From Hirudo medicinalis (Eukaryota > Annelida > Clitellata > Hirudinida > Hirudinidae), in the NCBI GenBank assembly GCA_011800805.1, contig MPNW01000136.1, positions 89,121 through 153,120 of the forward strand: a stretch of 64,000 nucleotides of DNA, written 5' to 3'. The number at the start of each line of letters is the position of its first letter. The first letter of the stretch is position 1. The notes beneath the pieces are model-generated. The model searched no databases. It had not been told where the DNA came from and saw nothing but the letters and a program-made list of their open reading frames with translations. This document shows positions 15,043-27,254 of the stretch, in pieces. Position numbers and translations under genes: made by a program.

Positions 15043-15522
15043 TTAATAATTATCTTTGCTGGCGTCTTTGAGCGACATTGGTGCAAAGCTTCTCTTTCCG
15101 AGGTCCCCTCTGAACTTTCGGCTGACTCTCCCTTTCCTAGCCAAAACGTCTTTTAATCTTAAGTTTTTTAAGAACTCTGGATCCATGCCCATATCTCTGA
15201 ATGAAATGCCGCTCTGGCGCTTGCCCAAATCGCCTCTGAAGCTTCCGTAACGAGCTCTCTTGTCGAAGTTTCCGATGTCATAAGCTTCTCTGGCGTCGAA
15301 GGGCGACATGTCCTCATTGTCCTCGCCGTACGAGAGGCCATCAGAGTAACCTGCCACATCGTGTCCTTTGCCAGAATGAAAGACGAGGCAGATGAAGAAA
15401 ACGAAGAAGGACAAGAAATAGAATGTGCTCCTGAAAATGCTGGTGGTTCGTAGTTGACCAGACCCCTCTTGCGACGACGAAGTTGGCGTGAAGACCATCA
15501 TGGTTGGTCTGAAGAATGACAT
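15043..15522 (-). CDS. Putative neuropeptide precursor (FRGDL-amide)
   Basis: A single 159-codon frame starting at the ATG at 15522. Residues about 31-50 (TFYFLSFFVFFICLVF core) look like a signal peptide or signal anchor behind an unusually long 30-residue lead; Met8 or Met9 are alternative starts. The rest is hydrophilic, acidic before the first dibasic site and free of cysteine. Dibasic sites occur at 88-89 (KR) and as GKR at 100-102 and 142-144. Cleavage would give ARYGSFRGDL-amide (90-99) and a longer peptide starting with Gln103 and ending KFRGDL-amide; an internal RK at 135-136 could release FRGDL-amide. The repeated FRGDLGKR and Gly-Lys-Arg amidation signals are the classic prepro-neuropeptide layout. 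I do not recognise the family. A minus-strand polyA signal (TTTATT) is at 14927. Confidence 0.65.
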   Translation of the reverse strand: MSFFRPTMMVFTPTSSSQEGSGQLRTTSIFRSTFYFLSFFVFFICLVFHSGKGHDVAGYSDGLSYGEDNEDMSPFDAREAYDIGNFDKRARYGSFRGDLGKRQSGISFRDMGMDPEFLKNLRLKDVLARKGRVSRKFRGDLGKRSFAPMSLKDASKDNY

Positions 15523-18500
15523 TTTATCTCATCATTATTGCTTCATTAGCTGTTAAAATAACATTAATTGAATGCTACAATAATGTCAATTGGCTTGGAT
15601 TGACTATTCAATTGGCTGCAAAAACATTTTTAGTCTGGAAGTTCCTTTCCAGATGTAATTAAGTTTCGCAAGGATGCAAATTGTTTCAATTCTAGCCAAA
15701 AGTCATCCTAAAGGTTATTCTCAAAAGTGAAATGCCAATTATCACTATATATTAACCATCTGTGTAATTAGTTGGATTCTTTAACGAATAAATTTCAACA
15801 CCTTTAATAATTATAGGGACATTTTACGACTTATTTAATTAATCATCAAATTTTAATGTTAATAATACACGCAATTATTAAAAATTGCTGCACCGTGTAA
15901 AAATATGCATTACGTATTTTGAAGATAAATAGCAAATAATTAGAAATAATAACTTGAAACGTCGCCTGGCTTTTCAGTGTGTCAAGAAACATTCAAAACT
16001 TATTATTAAAAAGAATAATCAAGCAGTCACTTAAGGATGAAAAGTGTTTAAAAAAAACAAAGTTATTACAACTATTTGAGGCAATAAATGTTTGCGTTTC
16101 ACTGGTGCGCCAATTCTCCTCCAGAAACGGCATCACCATGGATGAGTCCTTGGGGAAATAGAGCTGCATGAGTTTGGGATTTTGTGATGGATGTTATTCC
16201 ACCTATCTGGGGACGAATGTTTGATTTTGTAGCGAAGAAATAACTTGCTGGATGAAGGCAATCGGTCAAAAGGTTTAAAGAATAACAAAGGTGAAGCGAA
16301 ATTGATGGACCACACGGAATGATGGAAAGAAGGGAAGAAAAGACTGGAAAAGGAAAGAAGTGCGAGCTGACAAAGGGTTCTTTTTTGGGTTCATTGTTTA
16401 GCAATAATTTATTGGCAGACTATTTTGAGGATGCCGTTTTAAGATGCGGATGGCTTGGGAACTTATATTTAAGAAAATAGATATTTCATAATTATAAAAG
16501 ACGCTTGTAAAAAAATGAAATTGCTGATATTAAACTATATATGATGATATTAAACTATATATGATGATATTAAATTATATATGATGATATTAAACTATAT
16601 ATGATGATATTAAACTGTATGATGACATTAAATTATATATGATGATATTAAACTATATAATACAAAATTAGTGATTGAAAATATTTCTTACGCAGTTTAA
16701 AGTCACCAATTTGGATGTATTAAGCTGCGCACCTCAGAAATAAATGCTACTTTTTTAAAGTTAAATTTCTGGAACTAATTAAATTTTAAAACTATCTGAT
16801 ATAATGACACGAAATTAAGGACCGAAATTGAAATTTGTAATAGTTTCATGACATAAACGTAAATTTTTGTCACATAAAACTATAATATTACAGTTATATA
16901 TAATAAGCAAGAATATTTAGTGAAGGTCGAAACATTCAAAGAAAGAAATCTGAAATTCTATTCTGGACTCATTTTAAGTTTTTGCAACAATTTGCAGTCC
17001 GCTACTTTGGCATGTCTTTAATCCCCTCAAAAGCTTGAGAACCGAATTCCTGCACCTCTCTTAAGTCGAATTCCGAAGCAATTCTTGGAATAATTTAAAA
17101 AAAAATGCGAATAAAAATATAATTAAAAATAAAACTCTACAAATATTATAAATATAAATATATGTGTATATATGATAAATATACAAATATTACATCCTTA
17201 AATAAAATTATGTTCTTCCCGTTGATGCTGTCGCTGGAAAGATTAATACATTTTGACAACTTTTTAATTGAAAGTAATTTTTAACTGAAATATTGCGAAT
17301 AATCAGCTGTCGATCTGAAATGTTGTACATTTATTCATTTGTTTCTGCCTTAAAAAAATAAAATGCGCTCTGTTTAAGATGATTCCTGCCGCGAATCAAA
17401 TAAGAGAATATTTTCTCTAATAAAAGGTCCAGAAGAAAACAGTTTCCAAAAATGGATTTTAAATAAGTAAGTAAAAATATTATTCAATATTATTATATTA
17501 AGAGATTCTTGTGAATTTGGAAGTCGCACATCTTTCTAGCTTGTCATTACGTCACCTTTAAAAAAGTGATCGAAATTAGGCCTTGTCACCAAGTCCGAAC
17601 ATGAAGTTCGCTTTCCAGTAATCCACCTGGTAATCCACCTGTCACACTTTTGCACTGCTCACATTTTGTGTCTCCTTAGCAATATTTTTGCGATGCGATG
17701 CGTCTGACACACATCACAACAGCAAGAATGAATGTTATTAAAGCAGGTGCATGGGCAGTTTAAATAATATCCTGAAGACACGGAAGCCAAATATTCCGAG
17801 TACTTTATCATAATGCGTTGGTTTAGTCTGGTAAACTTGAAGATGGTCTGGAAGATAGGCTGCTGAAAATGATTTCCCATATTTTGGTTTACTTGCAAAA
17901 GACATCAACCTGCACAGTTGCAGTAAGTCATGAGAGAACATCAGCATTTAATCTCTGCCAATAAAAATGTCAGTAAATAAGGAAAGCAGATTCTTGCGTG
18001 ACCATCATCATCATCATTTCATGTGCTACGCAACATTTTTGAGCCTGCGAAATGCCGCAGATCCAAGGATCGCCGAACTGAGCCTCGGGCCAAAAAGTTT
18101 GTCCACCCTGAAATAGATCATAATATCGTGTCCAAAGATCGCAACAATGAAAAAATGTGATCTCGTAGGAAAGGTGAAGACAGGAAAAGTTGAAAAACGA
18201 TGACAGAATTTAATGGAAATTCTTTTTTTTTTTGAAAAATATATTTTCAAAACAGATAATTAATTGAATTTTATCAATAAATCATTTTATTAATCAGTGA
18301 TTTAAAAAAATAATTAATGATATATATTCATGAGATATTTATTGTCAAATAAAACTTTATTATCTAATAAATCATTATCATCAAATAAATCAATCTGTCA
18401 TACCTGCGATAAGATTAAGCGCCATTTTCAAAGCCTAATTGCTTTGAAAGTATTTATTTGAATAATTTATTATTTTATTACTATTATTATATTTTATTTA

Positions 18501-20499
18501 TTATTTTTTTCTATGGAACAGAAAAACAAATAAATAAATTGCGATTTGAATTTTGAAGATTCACACAAGGATATGAAGTTACTTCTTGATTAACAATTAT
18601 TCAGATAAACACAATGATGAGGTAAAATAATATTTATTTACATCGTAATTGATAAACCAACGTTCAGTCACGGTTGGTTGGTCAAGTGATACATGGAGGC
18701 CATATTTCCTCTTGCAACTGACGCTAATCATCCATCAAGATGGATGTGGAGCCAAACAGCAGACATTCTCATCGTGTTTTGGTTAATTATCATTTTTTAA
18801 TTAATACTTGGTCATTATTTAGTAATTAGTTGTCTACTGGGATTATTAATTAATTATAAATATTAACCTTTGTGCCTTCACTATGTGACAAGTTCTTAAA
18901 GTGGAATAAAGGAGAAAGGAGGAAAGTTGTCATCAATTTCTCACCGACTTGAGTGACTCCTTCAGAAATTCTTCTTTTGTTTCAGAAACAGGAATAATTC
19001 TGGAAATATGAAATCATCGTTTAGTGAAATAAATGGCAAATGAACCCAAAAGGACTCGACTTAAACTAAATTTTAATGAACAAATTCAATAAATTTATTA
19101 AAATAAATAAATATTCGATAAATTAATCAACCCACCCCAACACCTCAACCTACGAAACTCTTCCGATGGTAGCCATTTTATATAGTTTCCTCTGCCCAGT
19201 CACGTGGGTGAGCGCATACATATCTAGGCTGATGAGCATAGATATTCGAGACAACACGTGCGTGGGTGATAATGCGGGGCGATGAAAAATATCTTCGAAT
19301 GGAAGAAGTTATTTGTTCTCATTGTTCACGTATCTTTGTCTGCCATTATCGACGCCAAAGTTATCGACAGTCGAAGATCTTTCAGTCATTAAGAACGGTT
19401 GCAGATGGAAGACTTATTGATGCCAAGCAGACGTCAATTGTCATCCATGTCACTCCACGTCAGGCGATGTCATTAGTTACCATGACTACCGGATGCTATA
19501 ATCGCTTCGATGAAATTTGTTGGTCCTAATTGATCTTATTTTTACATTTCGGAGAAATTTTTGTAGAAAATATGAACAAATTGGCGAAAATTAGGACTCT
19601 TTTCCATGTAATTTTCAATAAACGTCTGACGATTTTTTTAAATTATTAGTTTAATGACTCAGAAAATTCAAACATTATTCAAAGCAGAATATCACTTGTG
19701 AACAGCTGGGAGATGCTCAAATGGAAGCCAATGTCATCGTGTTTTCTCAACAAACAACACCATTTCGTGGTAATTGTCATTATTAATAGCAGCAATAATA
19801 TCATTATTAATAGTTTTATTATTAATAATAATAATAATAATATTATTACTATTATTATTACTTGTGATATTACTAGCGACATAATCGTCCTTGTCATCGA
19901 TCGATAAATGTGAGAATTATTCCAGGAAGCACTTAACCTTTCAATAGAATTTGTAATAATTTCGCAACAAATGTTTAAAATCACTCCATAATTCAAAACA
20001 AGAAACTACAATAGAAAATATTTCAAATGTTTTGACGAAGCAGGTAATTTTCCCGCCACAAAGTAGCACCAAAATGTGGACTGAAGCACGCACGCGGACA
20101 TGAAAGATGAAGGAAACCATGCACATTGGACTTCATTTAAATTCTTCAATCAAATATTCCCTCAATTTTACTTGCTAATTAATATTATTTCACGAAATTA
20201 ATGTCACATTTCAATCAATTGTTTTTTTATTCTTTATATTTTATTGTCATCGTTAAATTGTTGGCCAAGATTCGAAGGAATGTTTTTAAGATTGTACTAA
20301 ATAAGGGGATGATGTCCATTGCAAGCAACTCATGCGGAACTGTTTACCAGTGTCAAGCATTTAGCGACACTCGTCTGTCATATTTAGCGGGCTTCTTATC
20401 ACCACAGAGACCGGTGCTTCCGATGTGAACTTTTGTTGTCCATTCTTAAATGATAAGAGATCCGAATGTTTTTTGTTCTCTTTGATCATGGAAGAAGAT
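15523..20499. other. AT-rich spacer without a recognised gene
   Basis: Scattered short open frames on both strands lack supporting splice structure or recognisable motifs. The only clear structure is the tandem array at 16525-16660. Weak TAA/TTA runs occur at 19827-19860. Confidence 0.5.
16525..16660. repeat. 20-bp AT-rich minisatellite
   Basis: About seven copies of gatattaaactatatatgat, with some shortened units toward the right end. Confidence 0.9.
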
Positions 20500-20592
20500 G
20501 GATGAGTGGATAAGTGGATGGGTGGGTAAATGGATGGGTGGGTAGGTGGATGGGTGGGTAAATGGATGGGTGGGTAAATGGATATATTGAAC
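20500..20592. repeat. GGATGGGTGGGTAAAT minisatellite
   Basis: About five copies of a 16-bp unit (ggatgggtgggtaaat) and variants. The unit shares GGATGGGTG with the point where the nearby 5S rRNA copy breaks off. Confidence 0.85.
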
Positions 20593-20834
20593 AAAGTGAT
20601 TGAGATGAAAAGGAGTGATTGTACTTTGAATGACAGCATNCGTCTCATACATAAGCGGTCTCGTCGAGTATTTAGATCGTCTACGGCCATATCACGTTGA
20701 AAACACCGGTTCTCGTCCGATCACCGAAGTTAAGCAACGTCGAGCCCGGTTAGTACTTGGATGGGTGGGTAAATGGATATATTGAACAAAGTGATTGAGA
20801 TGAAAAGGAGTGATTGTACTTTGAATGACAGCAT
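20563..20834. repeat. Direct duplication of about 77 bp flanking a 5S copy
   Basis: The stretch 20563-20639 (end of the minisatellite, then gatatattgaacaaagtgat, to gacagcat) is repeated without visible change at 20758-20834, an offset of 195 bp. The insert between the copies carries the 5S fragment. A single N at 20640 lies exactly at the end of the first copy, so an assembly error is possible. Confidence 0.85.
20679..20767 (+). pseudogene. 5S rRNA gene copy truncated at its 3' end
   Basis: It starts with gtctacggccatatcacgtt and continues through ctcgtccgatcaccgaagtt, aagcaacgtcgagcccggtt and agtacttggatgggtg. These match the 5' three-quarters of eukaryotic 5S rRNA (about 89 of 120 nt) and resemble arthropod sequences most. 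After GGATGGGTG the sequence turns into the GGTAAATGG minisatellite, so helix I cannot close and the terminator T-run is absent. It is probably non-functional as rRNA, although most of the internal promoter is present. Confidence 0.85.
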
Positions 20835-22740
20835 AGTTTCTTAATTTCCTCTCGTGGACACAACATGAGTTTCGATGAAAGAGCAGAAGATGTTCAAGAA
20901 GAATTATTACATTCTTCTTCACCTTTGATGGTTATTTTTTATTATTTCAATTTTAAATAGATTTAACAATATTGAAAGTTTATTTAAATCCATTCAAATA
21001 ATTGTTGGATGACGTGTTTGAAAAGAATTGTTACAAATGCTGGTTGTTTTGTCTCTTTATCATCATCTTATCACGTGTCTCCAAGAAGTTTTCTGATGTG
21101 AAGTTAATCGAATAACTGACAACCGATGCCAATTTCATTTCGTTGCAAAATGTTTTCCTGTCGGATAAAATAGCAACAGCGATAAGCTAATTACATTCGA
21201 ATATAAATTCATTTTGAATGCTTACACGTGACAAAAATTATTTTAAAAATAACATTCCTTAGTTGGAAATAATTGTTTCGCAGAATAATAATTGGCTCCA
21301 ATTCTCAATGTCATTTATTTTTAAGCATTTTGCAGACGGGATCCTCGATAATTAAGACATGTAGCAATAATGAGGAGAAGGCAGAACACACTTTATGATC
21401 TTAATCCGAACATCTCCGAACAATCCAAATACTCCTCCTTTACTCTTCCTTCCTTCATTCGTGAACGAATGAACGCCCCGCAAGTTACGAACGATCAGTC
21501 ACATGGCTGACTCCACATTCGAAGAAGATTGTCGCATGAGCGATAATATATTTCATTGTTGACTTTTCACGCAAGGATTTAGAAACTATTATTTAAAATG
21601 TGATTTCAAATCCAGTATTAAATGCTAGAGATTTTCCTCACACTCATCCTCAATTGCACGTTATTAGAATGTTATACTCGCACATTATTCTTTAGTTTCT
21701 GAAATTTTTTCTAACAAATGAACAAATCATTGGTTTGAAACTTGGGAACAACTGATAGAAGGCAGACGAGAATTGAGGCCAGCATGCTTCTTTTGCCAGA
21801 GGCGTTTGGAAAGTTATGTGACAGACGCTCATTTTGAAATTCGTTTGAGAGAGGATCCCACCACGAAGCGTGCAATTAAACGTTTCTTGCAGATTTAATT
21901 TTGCGACGAATTTATGACGAAATACGACGATTTTTATAACATTTTTCAGGAAATTTGCTTTAATGTGAATTAAATCTTCACGCTTGAGTGAAAGTTCGAG
22001 TTTGAAGACGTCACACTTGAATGATTCCTGGCTGGATATTGATTGGAGCATAAAAAATGGAGCAATAAAGATTTTCAAATTAAAGATCACCCCATATGGA
22101 GTTTGACTGTTGCCGTCAACATACAATGAATTGTTGTTTGACAATGAATTGTTGTTGTTTGTCAATGAATTGTTGTTGTTTGATTGAGCAAGTTGCACTG
22201 TTGCACTGTTTCAGCCTCAAAAACATCAACTCTTGACGTGTTCACAAAACACAAGCAAAGATTTCATTCTAAAGAAGCTTTGGACACAAAACGTGTCCTG
22301 CACCACACGAGGAAGATTTCTTCACCTCAGAATTAAGTGCTGGAATGGTCTTCAGAGGATGGATATCAGCATTTGCTGAACCACCGCGTTGAATATTTCT
22401 GATTTATAATTAATAGTACATCTATTAATTAAGCTCGAATTAGCTATAATTACCAACAAAATACTAGATATCAAGATGAAGATGAGATGCATTCAAACAC
22501 AGAATCTTCGAAAGAACAATGATCACAGATCACGGGTTCACGGGTTTGGGAGAGCAGACCCCCCCCCCCTCAACGACGCAAGATTTACAAATGTTCATCG
22601 AGAGTGAAATTTTTAGAATCGTAAATCCCTGGTGTCCTTAAGCCACAACTTAGAGACCACCAATGGATGTTTGTCTCTGACTGGCTCTTCATTAAACTTG
22701 TAAGTCCTCAAATAAGAAAGAATTAACCTGCTTTTCATGC
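20835..22740. other. Spacer without a recognised gene
   Basis: AT-rich unique sequence. A short CAATGAATTGTTGTTGTTTG direct repeat lies at 22125-22185. A nine-base C run at 22561 is the only local GC feature. A 168-codon minus-strand frame here has no recognisable motif. Confidence 0.45.
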
Positions 22741-22761
22741 TGACATTTTTATGACCACTAA

Positions 22762-22894
22762 TAATTAATAATAATAATAATAATAACTAATTAACAATAG
22801 TAATGACAATAATTACTAATAGCAACAACAATCATTCCTAATTAATTGTAGTAATAACATTAGACATAATTTATTTAGATTTACCTTAATTGAC

Positions 22895-22961
<67 letters not shown>

Positions 22962-23002
22962 NNNNNNNNNNNNNNNNNNNNNNNNNNNNNNNNNNNNNNN
23001 NN
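22762..23002. repeat. (AAT)n and (ATT)n runs ending in an assembly gap
   Basis: An AAT run near 22767-22786 is followed by a longer ATT run at 22899-22961, then 41 undetermined bases (22962-23002). The gap length is probably nominal. Confidence 0.9.
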
Positions 23003-23082
23003 TTTCACTCGAGCGTTGTTAAAGGGTGCTTGTTTAGTTATCAAAGTCGAATGAGTTATGTCTCCTTGAAGGTGATGTTTTA

Positions 23083-23480
23083 TTGATGCTTGTGTTGTTG
23101 TTGCATTATGTATTGATGCTTGTGTTGTTGTTGCATTGTTTTATTGATGCTTGTGTTGTTGTTGCATTATGTATTGATGCTTGTGTTGTTGTTGCATTGT
23201 TGTATTGATGCGTGTGTTGTTGCATTGTTGTATTGATGCGTGTTGTTGTTGCATTGTTGTATTGATGCTTGTGTTGTTGCATTGTTGTATTGATGCTTGT
23301 GTTGTTGTTGCATTGTTTTATTGATGCTTGTGTTGTTGTTGCATTATGTATTGATGCTTGTGTTGTTGTTGCATTGTTTTATTGATGCTTGTGTTGTTGT
23401 TGCATTGTTGTATTGATGCGTGTGTTGTTGCATTGTTGTATTGATGCGTGTTGTTGTTGCATTGTGTATTGATGCGTGAA
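23083..23480. repeat. About 30-bp minisatellite, around 13 copies
   Basis: Units of the type ttgatgcttgtgttgttgtt plus gcattgtta, with variants (gcattatg, gcgtgtgttgttgc) that repeat in the same order, suggesting a higher-order unit. It begins 80 bp right of the assembly gap. Confidence 0.9.
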
Positions 23481-23499
23481 TAGTCATCGTAATTATGCA

Positions 23500-24150
23500 A
23501 GTAATTAGTCCTTGTAATAATTACAACACTGCAATTAGATATTAAAGGGCATAATAATAAAATATAATATCATAATTACGATATAAAGCATAATATTGTA
23601 TATATAAAACATACGATTATGATTAATTTTGTGAGAAAATAATAATTATTATTATCATTACAGATTGAATATTCTGGAGATTCAATCCATAACGAAGAAG
23701 GAACTTGAAAGTGAAAGGAATAAGAACATTGAGACTTAAGAAAATGTAAATCAGACGAAGGATTAAAATTATTACATTATTATGCAAATAATTACCTCCG
23801 TGATCGATGTTATTACCATGTTATTACGTCACAAATTGTGTTTATTGCACACGCTGGATTGTTTCTGATCTTAAATGCCAAACATTAAAGATTCTTTTCG
23901 ACTTTATTTGGATTATTTTTTATCCATGTATTTATTCGCCATTAATTTCGGAATTTCTTTTTATTTACATATTTATTTATTTGCAATTTAGAAAACAAAC
24001 GTGAGCAATTACATTAACTTACATATCATCCCCGTTACTCATGACTTCAATTAATCCTTAGATGAGCTCTTTTGTGCTTTAATTTAAGTAAGCAACATTT
24101 TTCTAAGTGCAATTCATCCTCCACAAGGATTATTTCTGCTAGTTCAGATA

Positions 24151-24195
<45 letters not shown>

Positions 24196-27100
24196 TGTAA
24201 AATTGATTGAAAATGTTAATGGACTAATTAATATATTAATAATTTATTATTATTATTAAAATATTATGTAATTCAAACATTTCACCGAATGAGTATTTTT
24301 CAAATTACTTTTCGATCAGATTTCAAGTTCTAGATTATTCCGTAATTCAAGATTTCAGTTTTTAAAGTTGCACAAAATTGCGGAGTTTGAAAGTTATCAA
24401 ATTGTCCAAATAGGTGAATTTTCGACAAGATTACCTAATTATCGAGTTTTGAGTTTAAATTTCTCTTTTCTCGCCGAAGAAATGTTGATGAAATTAGTAA
24501 TTCAAGAGGACATCATTATCAACTCATGAATATTAATTACGTTGTGGTATTATAACTAATAAGTTCTTTAATAACACATCGACGTTCTTCTTTCACTACA
24601 TCCATCCATCCATCGATTCCTTCGTCCATCTTGAAATTCGTGTCATTCTCATCCACCTATCCGTCCACCATTCATCCACCCTTCCTTTCATCGACTCATC
24701 AATCACCATGTTTATGGTCATCTACGATCGCACTGAATCTTTCAATCACGTGACAAGCACCTGCAGTTTCGAACAAATCGACGTGTGTGGCACCTAAGTG
24801 GTCTTGGCAACCCATATATTTTCATCATCCTGAGATGAAAGTAATTGAGTCATTTTTAATGAAGTTGTTTTCAACAAACGACGATGATGATAATGATGGC
24901 GATGACTAAAATGTATTTCTAATCACAGCAAGATGAATGTGACGCCGAGTTTACAAGATAAAATGTGATCTGCGATGTTCTAATGCAGCATCCATTATGA
25001 CCAAAGTGATGTTCTCCGAACATCCATCCATCCATCATTTTGTCCTCATCAATCGGATGTTCAACTTTAAGTGGAAATCTTTCAATCACGGAGCTATTTG
25101 CATCATTTCCGCAGTGAGGCTTACAATAATAACAATAATAACAATAATAATAATGATGATGATGATGATGATGATGATAATGATAACTATAACAACAACA
25201 ACAATAACAATAATAAAAATAATGATATCATCACAGCAATAATAATATTATGTCCTTTTATTAATATGTAAAAATTAATAAGATGAAAAATGTTGGCCAA
25301 TAACAAATTATCAAACACAATAATTGATTTATAAATTGGAATAATTAATTATTAAATCATTTTAATTAGACAACATATTGTCATATTATTCGTAACCGTA
25401 TTATTCGAATAAATATAACATTCAACGGAATTATAATATTTAACTAATTATAATATTTAACAATTTATTATGCGCGTAAATAAATATATTATTTATCACA
25501 TGTTTCAAAATAATTTTAGTGAAGCAAAAATTTTTATTTTGGGAAATTGTGTGGCGATAAAAAAATGAGTTTGAAATTTAAAACAATTAACTAGAAATAC
25601 GTTTCCTAGTAAGCGGAAATAGACATTTTTTTCTTGATAATAGTAATGATGACGACGTTGATGATGATGATGGTGGTGGTGGTGGTGGTGATGGTGATGA
25701 TGATCATGGTGGTGGTGGTGGTGGTGATGATGATGGTGGTGGTGGAGATGGTGATGATGATGATAAAATTAACACTGTTTTATATAATAATTATATTTTT
25801 ATAATAATATAATATATAATTTAATATAATAATAATTAATATAATATAATATATAATTAACTAATTAATTATAATTAATAATAACTATTATTATTATTAT
25901 TTCACTAACAATATATGTTACTGTAACACAGCTTTAATAACATTTGAAAATTCAAACAAATGATTTTATTTGAATAATAATTCACTTAAAATAACTTTTG
26001 AAAAATACAATAACTTGAAATCAGTAGTTCTCAGCTGATAGCTAAAAATAATTATATTTCTTGTTGTAAATGAAGAAATATGAAATAATTTTCGATTTCA
26101 CGTGATTTTCGAACTGAATTTATAAAATGAATTTTAATCACATTTTAGGGAAATGGATTCCTTCTTGGATGAGAAGGGTTACGCACCATAAACTGGAAAC
26201 ATGAAATATGTCTGAAACAAGTCGACCTCACAGGAAGTGATGACATTTTCATTTGTAATTTATTAGATAAACATTTTTCAACTTGTAACTCTTGGTTAAA
26301 ATAAAGAATATAATTATATTATAATTATTGCGATTGCACGCTTAATTACAATTATTATTCGATATATATATATATATATATTCACAATCGTAACTTTTTG
26401 ATGGAAAGAAATATGTTCATCATTTCTATCAAATTTCTTTTAATATTATTGTTCAGAATTGGACGAATTTCGAGGAATTTAGAATTAAATATTTTAAAAC
26501 ATCGATTCTAATTTAAATATTCAAGCAGTTTTCACCACAGATACATCCAACGTTTCAATCTTAAAGCTGCTGCTGTTGTAGGTGATTGTGGTGGTTGTGG
26601 TGGTTGTGGTGGTTGTGGTGGTTGTGGGTTGCTGATCACGTGTCGGATTCATCCAGAGCGTCAGACGTCGCATGCCCGTCGTTGTTAATCAAGTGTCATC
26701 ATCGTATCATTACGTTACAGAAAGTTTCAGTCAAAAGTGTTAAATGTTGTTGTATTTTTAATTTTCCGTCGGCCTCATTTTTCAGAAACATCACAAACAA
26801 TCACAAACTCTCAGATCATGCGATCAGGGGATGGACGGATGGAAGAGAATGACAGACCAGAGGCCGTAAGGATAATCAAGTCACTTTTGTTGTTCATAAA
26901 TTCATGGAAGCAAATTAGGAGACAACAATGGAGAGCTAATTGGCGCGTATCTCCGAAAGTGCTTTTTTTTATCCTTCGGAGTGAATCGAAGAATAAGACT
27001 GGTTTCTGCGGAATGATCAGCAGACGTAACAAGAAGGCAGTGCATGTTTCCAGCTAAGTTGAATATTTTAATCATTCGGAGTCCAGCGAGGATTCGTCGA

Positions 27101-27254
27101 GCTCCAATCGATCCAGGAAACCACTTCCAGGAAATCATAAAGTGCCGTCGTTAGCAAATATTTTCAGAAAAATTCAGGGAGGCGAAGGACTTTTTTTCTA
27201 ATAAACTTTTATTGACCTTTCATTGACCCGTTAAAATCAAAGTCGCCGATATAT
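23500..27254. other. AT-rich, microsatellite-rich spacer
   Basis: Simple repeats include (AAT)n at 24149-24194, AAT/GAT/CAA mixtures at 25127-25215, GGT/GAT tracts at 25668-25763, (TA)n at 26363-26380 and a GGTTGTGGT run at 26588-26628. Open frames at 26586-27138 on both strands overlap one another and show no motif or splice context. No gene is called. Confidence 0.5.

Noticed and set aside
21692..22198. 168-codon minus-strand frame with Asn-rich start
   Set aside because: The Asn runs come from a short GTTGTTTG repeat and the remainder has no recognisable domain or splice context.
23083..23480. CRISPR-like repeat array
   Set aside because: The copies are contiguous with no unique spacers and the genome is eukaryotic; it is a minisatellite.
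23318..23500. Asn/Gln/His-rich minus-strand frame
   Set aside because: It is an in-frame reading of the minisatellite.
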